From Vanilla planifolia (lineage: Eukaryota > Streptophyta > Magnoliopsida > Asparagales > Orchidaceae), in the NCBI GenBank assembly GCA_023846275.1, contig CM043868.1, positions 7,769,653 to 7,833,652 on the forward strand: DNA of 64,000 nt, read 5' to 3'. Below, piece after piece: positions 1-10,245 of this stretch. Below the pieces are notes generated by a model that had not been told where the DNA came from, made no database searches, and saw only the letters and a list, made by a program, of their open reading frames with translations. Both the position numbers and the translations under genes were made by a program. Position 1 is the first letter of the stretch. Each line of letters begins with the position of its first letter.

Positions 1-3000
1 GTATATATATATATTTATTTATTTATGATAATATAAAAATCAAAATATAAAATAAAAAAAATAAATAAAAAGAAATAAACATTGTTCAAGCCTAACAATC
101 AAGAAGATATTGAGAAAAAAGAAAAAAACATATAGAATATATTCTCTATGGCCATCCTAATGGCTGCCCAATATGAGAAAATCACATTTGTTGTTATTGA
201 TACTGAGATATAGACCACGACACAGTAGAGGCTCCATCATTGTGAACACTAGATGCTAGGTAATATGAGCATTGGCTCAATGATAAATGAAAAGTTACCC
301 CTGTTGTTGTTGCTACTCAGATATGGGCCATAACATGACAAAGGCCCTACCATCGTTAGCATAAAATGCTAGACAATGTGGGCAATGACACATAATAGAT
401 GCTGATATGATATGGGATATAAAGGAATGAGGATAGCAGTTATACAAGAAAAATCTAAGTCCTAAAATAAGAACAATAAAAAAATTAAAAAAACAAAAAA
501 AGATAAAATGAATTTGAGTATAATAGAAAAAAAGTAAAATATATAATACAATATGAGTACTATATGATATTACTATTATTTGATGATTATATACACACAT
601 GACCACGATGCATATGAGTATTCAAGCAGTAATTTAATATTTTCATATTTTTCATAAATTGTCATACGTTATTTTATTTATTACTCCGTCCATATTTGTT
701 GGCTTCATATTTGCACTTTTATATTATATTTATACTTATAACTAGTAGTTTACCTGTTAAGCAAATCATGCTCATTTTTTATATTATAGCCTCAAATACA
801 GTGACTTGTAAAGCTAGGATTTTCCAAAGGATATATTAAGGAACTAGTGAAAAGAGATTATATTATATTTTGTGAGATATGTAAAAGATATTTTGTATGC
901 AAAGACTTATACTTTTTAAATAATCATTATATCAATATTATTATTTCAACTTTTGCATTATTGGAATTATATGTGTAGCTTTTTGCTTGGTTGTTCTAAT
1001 TGAGATGTTATATTTGGATTAAGATAATTCATTGTCACCATCACTCAGTTTTTGTTTGTGTCCTCCAAATTTGTCATTTGCTCTATTTTAATTCGATAAT
1101 TTAGAATTTTTAAGTATTTTATCAAGTTTTATTTGGAATTATGCCAACTGGAGCATGACAAAGACGACAATAATTAGATAAATGCAATGAGTGAAATAAA
1201 AAGATGCAAAGATTGGGATGTTAGCCACTTTATAGCAATTTTAACTATAAACATTATGTTGAAGTGAAATCATGATAGATTCCATTACAATAAATACCAA
1301 CTCTAATTTTAGTCATGAAAACTAAAATGGGGAAAAAAATACTCTCATCTTATGTTTTACAAGAAGAGGATTGAAAACATGATAAAAAAAATATCACAAA
1401 ACATAAAATAAAATCCAATAAATAGAATGCAAAACACTAGAGCAATCTCAAGGAATTGAGCACTTGATATGCTATACAAAAAAATGATTTCGATGTGGAT
1501 GAGAGAAGGAAGGGCAAGTGTCATGTGCACAAACACACAAAGTCAACCACAAACAATGCTTGTAAATGAACAAAGGTAATTAGTACAAGATCAAGTAAAA
1601 CAATGAAAAACTTATTTTTCAATCCATTTTATTTTCGAAATGATAGATCGAGCTCTCAATTTTTATTTTCTATCAATTTGGAACCCTTAAATCTCTTGAT
1701 GTGCTACATTAAACTAGATAACATAAAATATAATTGATTAAGAGAAACAATAAATTGTGTAATGAAAGAGGTGAATCAACCATCATATCATGGCTTATTT
1801 CCCACCAAAGAAAAGTGATCTAACAAAAAGGACAAGGAATATTGACACTTTAAAAAGGGTTCAACCAACACTATCATTATGATTACTACCACTTTTGTTG
1901 TCTCTCTATCTCTAAGCATAATAATTCCACTTAAAAAACAAAAGCAAACTTTAGCAAGCAAATAAACATTGTAAAAGTGTTTCATCTTAAAGATGGTTTA
2001 GTACATGCAATGAGTTATTTCTTCTTTTTGGCCAAAAAGTTCCTATATGCTGTGGCATAATTCCTATCTCTTAATATAAAACACAAATTAACCAATATTA
2101 TCAAGATAAAGATTTGGATTAATTTAGCCAGCAATCTACATTGAAATTCAAAAATTAAAAAAGTTGATATCCTAATTAATCTTTGAGACAAGGTTTCTGA
2201 ACCTAGGTAATATGGCCCATCACCAAGTCATACTAACTAAAACATATAGTTTGAATCAGAACTGAGCAAGAATCTTCAAGATAAAGAAGGATTAATAGAT
2301 GTAAGTTAACATAAGAAACATTAAGTAGTGAATGCTCTAACACCTTGTCCTTTAATATAAGAGTTTTAATTTGACTCACTTCAATGACATTAATAAAATA
2401 TCTATCTTGGAAAATCACAATCATGTGCAAAATGGAGGCTATTTATCAAATATCAAGGGTATTCGATACAAAAAAAAAACTATTTGTTACATTGTAAGCA
2501 TCAAGAAATAGGGTTAGCACTTTTTACTGTTACCAATTTAACCTAAATTGTGCACCCCTCATGGGAATGTCATAAGAAAAGTTTTTAGCACGTCTTGGTT
2601 ATGGATTTAAACAACCACAACCTATATTGAGTAGAGCCTAGTATGATTTGGGGGTTGAATAACTAATTTGGTTATCTTAAATCTTTTATTTACAAAAATT
2701 TAACAAATCATTTTTCATTTTATAGGAGTGTTAGTGAGGTTGTTCACATTCAAGGTAAGTATTAAGATTGGTATTAACCAAAATGGGACAATCAAGTTGA
2801 AGAAGGGTATATGTTCATACGAAGCAAGATGATAAAGATTTCTAAAAACCCAAAGCATTGCAATTCCTATAAAGGAGAGCCATTGAGGCACATCAAATCT
2901 AGAGCAGTCAAATCTACAAATTGTTGTTTTACAAGACAATAAAGCTAACGATCTCACTTTTTCATTGGTTTACTCAAAATGGGATCGAGTTAATTTTGGC

Positions 3001-4302
3001 CAACTTAACCTAGCTGGATTGGTTGTTAACCCTACTTTATAGGCCTAGACACAATATTCTTTATGGTGAATGGATTAACCCAAGTTTAGGAAGAAGCTTT
3101 GTGAATGTCGGTTATGAAGCTTTACTTGACAAGCAAAGGCATCGCATGAGAGAAAGACCCCCAAAGAGTGGCAACTGGTTGAGAGGCATGGGGATGAAGG
3201 CATTTGGCTGACAAAAGTTAGAGAAATATTCCATTATTTCTTATCCTAGAAGGTGAACTAGCTATAAACCAAAATACTTGGCATTAACTTGAGTTAACCT
3301 AAGTGGGCTGTTTTGGTTTTTTGCACTTTCCCAAGGTTAATTAATGTTTGCCTACATTAAACCCAAACCAAACACCAATGTTTAATGAAAAGGCTGCAGA
3401 CATCTTTTTCATCAATAAGGCTCTTGACCATTGGACCAAAAATCCCACTAAATATATTGAAGCAAATCATAGAACAGACTAAAGTTGTCTACAATGCTCA
3501 TCTTTTTCATTTAGCATCCTAGCCTTATTTGTTATAACAATCAATGAATTCATTGATCAATGTCTAGAAGTGCAACAAATAAAGCTACTCTAGTATCCAC
3601 ATCAAGCTATATCTCACAACACAGTTTAGTTATGCATGATACTAATGAATAAACTCCCAGCAAGAGCATGCGGTTATGAAAAGTAGGACTGGCTGACTAA
3701 ACTAATGGCAAATCAGCTCAACTGCTTACACAAACATACTTGTGCACTGATGCCTATGGATGACAGATGAATATGGATGTAATAAAGTTAAAATAATGAA
3801 ATTTCTAAAATCAACATTCCCATATACTTTTTTGAAGATAAATGCATTGGAGAAGATGCACAAAACGGAATGAATTAGGTTATGCATGCGCCAAACTCTG
3901 CAGTAGAGCATAGAGTGTTCAACTTCTGTGATCGATTTTTAACATCCTAACATCATACCAAGCAATGAATCCATAATAATAATGAATAATGTCCCAATAA
4001 GCAAATATAGTTACGAAAAGTTGGTGGGTCTGATTGATCAAGGTCATGGCAGATCAGTGCCACTGCCCACAAATATATTTCTCCACTAATGCCTACGGAT
4101 GATAGATGAATATAGATGTCAGCTTAAATCCACACCAACGTACCATTTTGAAGGCAGATAAATCAGAGAAGATACAATAAATGAAATGAAATCAGGTCAT
4201 GCATGCGACAAGCTCGACTGTCTAATTAACATCACCGCAATGGGGCACTCACCAAAGGTAAAAATCATGCTTGCCTTTGAAGGCAATGATCCAGCATTTT
4301 AC
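1..4302 (-). other. Probable intron 1 of the PRS gene (no exon recognised)
   Basis: This stretch lies downstream, on the minus strand, of the splice donor that ends PRS exon 1. I looked on the minus strand for the next conserved block of PRPP synthetase (the segment beginning Ser-Phe-Glu-Asp-Gly-Phe-Pro) and saw nothing resembling it. The sequence is AT-rich, with A-runs and short open frames of under 100 codons that lack family resemblance. I therefore read it as one long intron that continues off the left edge. An untranscribed stretch next to a broken gene is the alternative. Confidence 0.45.
190..395. repeat. Imperfect two-copy tandem duplication of about 110 bp
   Basis: A segment beginning gttgttattgatactgagat near 190 recurs as gttgttgttgctactcagat near 302. 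Both copies continue with matching blocks: a 'gaccac/gccata' stretch, 'aggctccatcattg' against 'aggccctaccatcg', and 'agatgctaggtaat' against 'aaatgctagacaat'. The copies are roughly three quarters identical by eye, so the duplication is old. No coding potential is seen. Confidence 0.6.
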
Positions 4303-4652
4303 CTCCAATTGATGCTCCTGAGCTCAATTGCATCACTCTCCATTGCGACTCGTTCGGCTAGATCCCTTGTCTCCTCGCAGAAAAAGAGACTGACATTTTT
4401 CTTCGACCTCTTGGGCGGAAGTGTTACAGAGGCGACCGCCCGCGACGCCGCCATCAACGAAGGCTGTGACGAGTGGCTTAATTGGGAGATGATGCCTCCG
4501 TCGCCGATGCTCTCAGACGAGAGGTCAATGTTGCCGACCTTCGATCGGATCAGAGTAGGAGAAGGCGTCGCTTTGCAAAATTTGCGGTGGCTCACTTTAC
4601 CATTTTTGCTGGGTATTAGTTTAAAATTCCAGCAAGGTGATGGCATAGCCAT
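4303..4652 (-). CDS. PRS: Ribose-phosphate pyrophosphokinase (PRPP synthetase), PRS3/PRS4 type, first coding exon
   Basis: PRPP synthetase transfers pyrophosphate from ATP to ribose 5-phosphate, making the precursor of purines, pyrimidines, NAD, histidine and tryptophan. The last ~37 residues of this exon (KNVSLFFCEETRDL, then an AESDAIEL-like stretch and RSINWR) match my memory of the N-terminus of plant PRS3/PRS4, where LFYxEExxELA and INWRSF are conserved. The exon ends AG|GTAAAA at 4303/4302, splitting the Arg codon, where the family continues Ser-Phe. I chose the ATG at 4652; one codon upstream of the ATG at 4646. The ~80 residues before the conserved part are rich in Ser, Lys and Arg and poor in acids at first, like a plastid transit peptide. 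An in-frame ATG at 4454 would give a shorter, possibly cytosolic form. The catalytic regions lie in exons not found here. Confidence 0.78.
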
Positions 4653-4739
4653 TTGTGCGCATGCGCGAGAGCGGAGTGCCTTCTCTACCAAGAGAGGACT
4701 CGTATTAATCTATCCGACTGCATTTTTAACAAGTTTGTA

Positions 4740-5199
4740 GTTTCGTTTCGTTCAGCTTGAAATAAAAAATATATTTTTAAAATATTTATTTACACTTAGA
4801 TTCAACTTAAACGAAGATTTTGTTTTTTAGAAATCAAAATTTTATTACATATAAAATTTATTATAATCTGTAGAGTGCTCGATCTCACAAGTCAAGGACT
4901 AAATAGCTATAGCTACAAGTAAATGTTGTTTTAATAAATAGATTAAGAGGATGATCTTCATTGAACGTGATGTAACGACCAAATTGAGAAGTTTGTGTAG
5001 GATGACACTATAATACTTATCCGTTATTTGTTATGAGGCATATCATTTATGTCTGATTGAGTGGGACTGTTGGTTTGTTACAAAACAATGTTGATATATT
5101 AAGATAGCAACAACTCACAACCAACGTTATTGTTCAATACAAATCATGATAAGTGTTGTATTAATTAATTTATGAACATCTAAAAAAATAATTAATTTT
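4740..5199. other. Region upstream of the PRS exon (promoter side), nothing specific seen
   Basis: AT-rich sequence immediately 5' of the minus-strand PRS exon. Minus-strand TATA-like strings occur near 4765-4790 (an AAATATATTTTT-like run), but none is convincing. The only nearby structured motif is a GTTGAGA/TCTCAAC hairpin at 5200-5220, at the edge of the LTR element. Confidence 0.3.
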
Positions 5200-5411
5200 G
5201 TTGAGACAGCCTATCTCAACCATCAAATCAGGTATTAATAAAAATATTTCATAAAGCATTCCAAAATTTTAAAAAATAAAGTATTCTAAAATATGAAAAT
5301 GAATACATAATTGGATAAAGTTTGTTAAGACTAATCTAATAATATTTGTTTCATCTCAATCAAAGTTTTTTTAGAATTTTTTGAATTATCAAAGTTAATT
5401 AAGTATGAATA

Positions 5412-5413
<2 letters not shown>

Positions 5414-5455
<42 letters not shown>
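5414..5455. repeat. (AT)n microsatellite in the 5' LTR
   Basis: About 20 alternating AT dinucleotides. The equivalent place in the 3' LTR (about 12665-12700) has a much shorter, interrupted AT run, so the array expanded or contracted after the LTRs separated. Confidence 0.95.
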
Positions 5456-5457
<2 letters not shown>

Positions 5458-5851
5458 CTATTTTCAATTTTTTGAAAACAAGCTTTATTTTTCCCCCAAC
5501 ATTCCCCTACCCGACGCATTCTTGTGACCAATGAAACCCAAAGAGGATTTTCACACGGTGGTCAAAAACTTCATTGAAACTCATTCCACTGACGATGATG
5601 GTTGTCAAAATTGTTAAAACATTGATGTAAACCAAGGAGGAGGAGTTTATTGTGGCGATAAGGATTCATAAGTTTTGAACCCACCATTTATGCTTCTTAT
5701 TTTTTATTTCTCTTATTTTCAATAATATAGGCTAGGATTGTGTTCTAATCAAGATCCTATTTTTTCTGTTAGGTTGATGGTATATAAAATTTCTATGGTT
5801 TCATAAGTTAAGGTTTTGAAAAAAGGGAAAATCAAGAAAGAAAAATTGCTT

Positions 5852-5853
5852 GA

Positions 5854-5904
<51 letters not shown>

Positions 5905-5905
5905 A
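5852..5905. repeat. (GA)n microsatellite in the 5' LTR
   Basis: GAGA run with a few AAAG interruptions. A shorter counterpart lies near 13097-13118 in the other LTR. Confidence 0.95.
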
Positions 5906-6435
5906 GTTTCATTAATTTGAAGTAAGTTTTGTAATTAAAAAATTATAAATCTTGCTAAATTGAAATTTTGTAATTTTTTATATTAAGTTGAGACATATGT
6001 TCCTTGATAAACAAAAATTTAGAAATAAGGAACTTGACTATCAACAAAGATAAGCACGAAAAACATGAAAACTTGTGAGGTAAAAACTCTAACATTAATA
6101 CTATATGTGTATATCTGATGTAATGTTAATTATTAAAATTATAATTTTATATGTAAATCTTGCACATAGTATTGATATTAACATATTGATGAAGTGCTAT
6201 TATATGTATATATACAAAAATATGTAGATGCAATCAGATGTATGCTTTCTTATTATAGAAAAATTATTATATAAAATTATTTGACATGATTAGTTATACA
6301 AACATAACATTTGATGACTTAATACCTAAATACTATAAAAATGAGGATTTTATATACGAAAATAAATTAAAAAATGATAATTAAGGATATAATAATTGAC
6401 ATGAATTAATAATAATTTTTTTTAAAAATTAATGT

Positions 6436-6690
6436 GTTGTTCTTTGTGGCCAATGATCGGTGTGTCACAAAATGGAGATATTATCATTATGAGATGGCTA
6501 GTGGCCAGTGTACCACATGGTTAATATTTACCATCATGAGGTGGCTTATGGCCAATGTGTCTTAAGATTAAACATTACCACAATGATGTGGCTAGTGGCT
6601 AATGTAACACAAGATTGAGATTTATCGCAATGACATAACTAGTGGCCACTGGGTTACACAATTGAAATTTGTTGTAATGACCTGTACATC
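6436..6690. repeat. Minisatellite of about 48 bp inside the 5' LTR
   Basis: About five degenerate units, each carrying a 'gtggcTAGTGGCCAgtgtg'-like core followed by a 'gaTATTTAtcatcatga'-like tail. Cores occur near 6448, 6499, 6546, 6592 and 6640, a spacing of 46-51 bp. The same array, more decayed, is in the 3' LTR at about 13660-13880. Confidence 0.75.
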
Positions 6691-7517
6691 AAAAATATGA
6701 AAAACTGAGCATTATTGTGCATGAGCACTGGATATGATAAATTAATAAATGAGATTTTCATTATAATTAAGTAGATGGGCTCATATATGATTTACTTAGA
6801 TAACTAGAAATAGCACTAATAAGCATGATCACATTAGAAAAAGATTAAAAATAGAATAAAAGCTATGTATGCTTGTTATTTCTTTTAAAGATTATAAAAT
6901 ATTTTTTTTGATAACATATCATATTTCTTCTTTTACATGTTAATATAAATGAGACTCTATTTGTTTACATATTATGATTGATGCTTATGATTAGAACTTA
7001 TCTATGGTTGTCTTAAGTTATTATTTAATTCATATACTTATTTATTGTTAAAGATAATAAGTTAAATCAATGATTGTTGGCTTAGCCCCTTTCTTTGACA
7101 CTAATATTTTAAGTATATTGAGGCTTTAATAAAAAAAGGATTACCCTTAAGAATAGCTTATAAAAAAATTAAAACTTTAAGATTTATACTATAAGAGCTA
7201 GGTTGAATGACTTATAATTTATGTGATAAATTTAGTATTATATATGTATGTGAAAACTTGTTGTAATATTGAAAAAATAGTAGAAACTATGAGATGTTGT
7301 TGTTATGATAATTTTAGTTATTTATAATTATTAGATTCAATTGTTTACAATTATATAAACTATGCTATTATCATATTTGTGGATATAAATATTATATTGA
7401 TGTAATTATAAATTAGAAAATAGACAAAATATAAGGGAGATTATGTGCTTTTGAATTCTAAAATTTGAGAGAAAAAAATTAATTGAATATGTGGAAAAAA
7501 TAAAGAATGTCATATTT

Positions 7518-7530
7518 GTAATATCAAAGC
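7518..7530 (+). other. Primer-binding-site-like sequence
   Basis: gtaatatcaaagc just inside the 5' LTR resembles TGGTATCAGAGC, the sequence complementary to the 3' end of initiator tRNA-Met used by many plant LTR elements, with a few substitutions. Confidence 0.5.
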
Positions 7531-8069
7531 ACAATTTAATAAGAAAAGAATTAGAACATGAATTCATTCTAAAAAAAATAAAGTTCTATGATAAAAAATA
7601 TGAACATCACATTATTAGTATGAGAGTAATTGAAGTCTTAGGGACCAATACTTAAATGATATTATACTAAAATAATTGATGTAATTTTTGCATTAAGGAG
7701 TAGCTTAAAATTTAAGAAACCAATTACAAATGAATTAGGATCACAATCTCTTATAGCTCCTATCAAATCAAGTATCTACTAAAAGCCATAATGTAAAATA
7801 TATGATAGATTCCTTTGAGGAGAGTGCAATAAATCAAAACTAACTAACTGCAAAAATTGTCAGTAGGTTGATTAATTGTTGTATACTATTTTTTGAATGT
7901 TGAAGCAGAGAAAAGAAGTCAACAAGTAGTGGAATAAAACTCATTAAGGGATCTATAATAATAAGATTTAGCAATACAACTTAGGTGCACATGGTACCAG
8001 TCAAGGATAAGCTTCCATAGCTCAACAATAAAGTGCACAGCCTCGCAACTATGCCGTCACACAAAAAGA

Positions 8070-8190
8070 GAATGTTACACTACCTGATGTTATCATAGGT
8101 ACTCTTGTATTACACGAAATACATGTAATAGCTTTATTTGATTATGGTGCATCGCATTCCTTTATATAAGCCAATCTAATTGCATGAAAA
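8070..8190 (+). pseudogene. gypsy aspartic protease remnant
   Basis: In one frame the sequence reads GTLVLHEIHVIALFDYGASHSFI. It corresponds to the retroviral-type protease segment whose active site is normally Asp-Thr/Ser-Gly-Ala-Ser-His-Ser-Phe-Ile. The Thr/Ser of the DTG/DSG triad is replaced by Tyr (FDYGASHSF), and a stop follows Ile. Not functional. Confidence 0.7.
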
Positions 8191-8639
8191 TTAATTGAAA
8201 TGTATGTATTAAAAACTCCTATTTTAGTTAATATGCCTATAATAAAGGAGGTAAAACTAGAAAAATATATTCAATAAAATGTAGAAATTAATGAGATGTC
8301 TTTTTAAATTCTAATTGATTATTATAAAACTATCAAAAATTGATATTATTGTTTAACATCCTATAAAGTTATTATTCATTATTAAGAGAAGAAAGTAAAT
8401 ATTCACATGATAAATTATACTAATTTAATTTATTTTGATAAGGATAGAAAAGTACCTATAATATTTATTCCAAAAGTTGAAAGATTGGTAAAGAAATGTT
8501 ATAACTATTATCTAGTATCAATATATGAAGTTAAAAAGAAATAACTATAACTACAAGAAGTTTCAATGGCATATAAATATCTAGATGTGTTTCTTAAAGA
8601 TTTACTAGAATTAAACTTGATAAAAAGATTGAGTTTATG

Positions 8640-9010
8640 ATTGATCTTGTACCACAAGTAGAATTAATCTCAAAAACATCTTATAAAATGGTGCCACTTG
8701 AATTATAAAGATGTGTATCAATTATAGAGAATTGAACAAGATCACCATAAAAAATAAATATCCTTTACCTAAAATAGAAAAATTATTTAATCAATTATAA
8801 AGAGCTAAAATGATTTAAAAAATTGACTTGAGATTTGGTTATCAGCAATTAAAAATTTGAAGAGAAGATAGTCCAAAAATTGCTTTCAGAATAAGATGAT
8901 CATTTTGAATTTCTCATGTTGTCCTTGGGCTTAACAAATACCTTAGTAACTTTTATGAATTTAATGAATAGAGTATTAAGGTAATTTTTAGATCATTTTG
9001 TTATTATATT
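8640..9010 (+). pseudogene. gypsy reverse transcriptase remnant
   Basis: Frames carry recognisable RT blocks: a [12 protein letters not shown] block, KIDLRFGYQQLKI, then SPKIAFRIR, then a VLGLTNT and TFMNLMNRVLR block. These parallel the gypsy palm motifs (Lys-Ile-Asp-Leu-Arg-Ser-Gly-Tyr-His-Gln, Phe-Gly-Leu-Thr-Asn-Ala). Stops replace Gln and Arg codons at several places. Confidence 0.75.
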
Positions 9011-9439
9011 TATTGAAGGTAACATAAAAGACACTTGTATTTAGTGTTGTAGAGGCTATGAGAGCATCATTTATATGTAAAGTTTTTAAGATATAGTTTT
9101 TTATTATCTAATATATCTTTATTTGGATATATAGTTAATGCAAAAGAAATCTTTGTGAATCTTTAGAAAGTAGTAGTTATTATCAATTTCCTAGGCATAG
9201 CAACGTAGCTAGAGTGCAAAGTTCTTTAGGTTTAGCTAGGTATTATAAAAAATTTGTGAAAATATTTTCTCAAATTGTGATAGCATTAATAAGATTAACT
9301 TAGAAGATAATAACTTTTGAATGAAATTTAGACTATGAAAGAAGTTTTAAAACATTAATGGAGAAGTTGACTTTAGAACATATTTTAGCATTACTTAAGA
9401 GAGAAACTAAATTTTAGATATATACTTAAGCATCTTTAC

Positions 9440-9780
9440 AAGAACTTGGGGTGTATTAATATAGAATAATATGGTTATAGCATATGCTTCAAGACAACTA
9501 TGATATTATGAAAGAAATAATCCTACATATGATCTTGAGCTTGCTACAATTACATTTGCCTTAAAGATTTGGAGACATTATCTTTATGATGTAAAAAATT
9601 ATCTATTTAATAATCACTAAAGTTTGAAATATATTTTCACATAAAAAGAGTTAAATTTAAGATAATGAAGGTGGTTCAAACTACTTAAAGATTATGACAT
9701 AAAGATTGTTTATCATCTAAGAAAGCTAATGTTGTAGCTGATGCATCGAGCTGAAAGACTAATCTTCTTAACATGATATC
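9440..9780 (+). pseudogene. gypsy RNase H remnant
   Basis: Recognisable as YASRQL, YYERNNPTYDLELAT, ALKIWRHYLYDVK, SLKYIF and a terminal WRWFKLLKDYDIKIVYH block. This order is diagnostic of gypsy RNase H (Ala-Ser-Arg-Gln-Leu ... Glu-Leu-Ala ... Lys-Ile-Trp-Arg-His-Tyr-Leu). Several stops. Confidence 0.75.
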
Positions 9781-10039
9781 AAGCTCAGAAGAAGTGCAAG
9801 TATTAATTGAAATGAACTAGCTCAAATTAAATGCAATATCAACAACTATTACAAGAAATTTTTCCTAATTAGTTATATAATAGAGTGGTTGTAAGATTTG
9901 AAAGTTACTTAAGATGTAGATGAAGACATCCAATAAATTAAGGCTAGGATAACTGAAGGAAAAGAAATAAATTTTAATTTAAATAGAATTTTGTTTTATA
10001 TGAATATAATATGTATTCTCATAATAGGTACATAAAAAT

Positions 10040-10245
10040 AAACCTTATTGAAAGAGGCTTATAAAATAAGGTATGCAGCATATCCAAAAATCATAAAAAT
10101 GTATTATGACTTAAAATAAAGATTTGGTGGAAGCTGAGATACTCATCTTACATTCATTGACTTAACTTACAAAATAATTATCAATCGAGCATCAAAATAG
10201 CACCGTATGAGGCATTATATGACAGAAAAATGTTAGCCTCCATCG
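10040..10245 (+). pseudogene. gypsy integrase remnant, N-terminal zinc domain joined to a late segment
   Basis: The sequence reads LLKEAYKIRYAAYPKIIKMYYDLK (integrase zinc-domain region) and then shifts almost directly to the end of the catalytic core: DLTYKIIINRAS and YEALYDRKML, equivalent to Tyr-Asn-Asn ... Tyr-Glu-Ala-Leu-Tyr-Gly-Arg-Lys. Most of the DDE core is missing, so there is an internal deletion near 10130-10145. The coding sequence then breaks at the LINE insertion. Confidence 0.65.

Larger units (their letters stand above)
5210..7512 (+). repeat. 5' LTR of the gypsy element
   Basis: Collinear with 12459-14732: the two share, in order, a block around 'aaaaataaagtattctaaaatatgaa', an (AT)n run after 'aagtatgaatactta', a GA-rich run, 'tttcattaatttgaagtaag', the ~48-bp minisatellite, and 'gaattctaaaatttgagag'. 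The left boundary is uncertain because the first bases differ from the TGTAACATCC start of the right copy. The right end is set at the CA before a primer-binding-like sequence at about 7518-7530. Confidence 0.75.

Noticed and set aside
313-606. 97-codon minus-strand hydrophobic frame
   Set aside because: Phe/Tyr/Ile-rich translation is what AT-rich DNA gives by chance; no ATG-based gene structure.
3023-3211. 62-codon plus-strand frame rich in Arg near its end
   Set aside because: No family resemblance, start codon not ATG, and it lies in the putative PRS intron.
4186-4740. 184-codon open frame on the plus strand
   Set aside because: It is the antisense of the PRS exon, which has clear family similarity and a proper donor on the minus strand.
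7518-7530. tRNA gene
   Set aside because: Only the 3'-complement of tRNA-Met is present, as expected for a primer-binding site.
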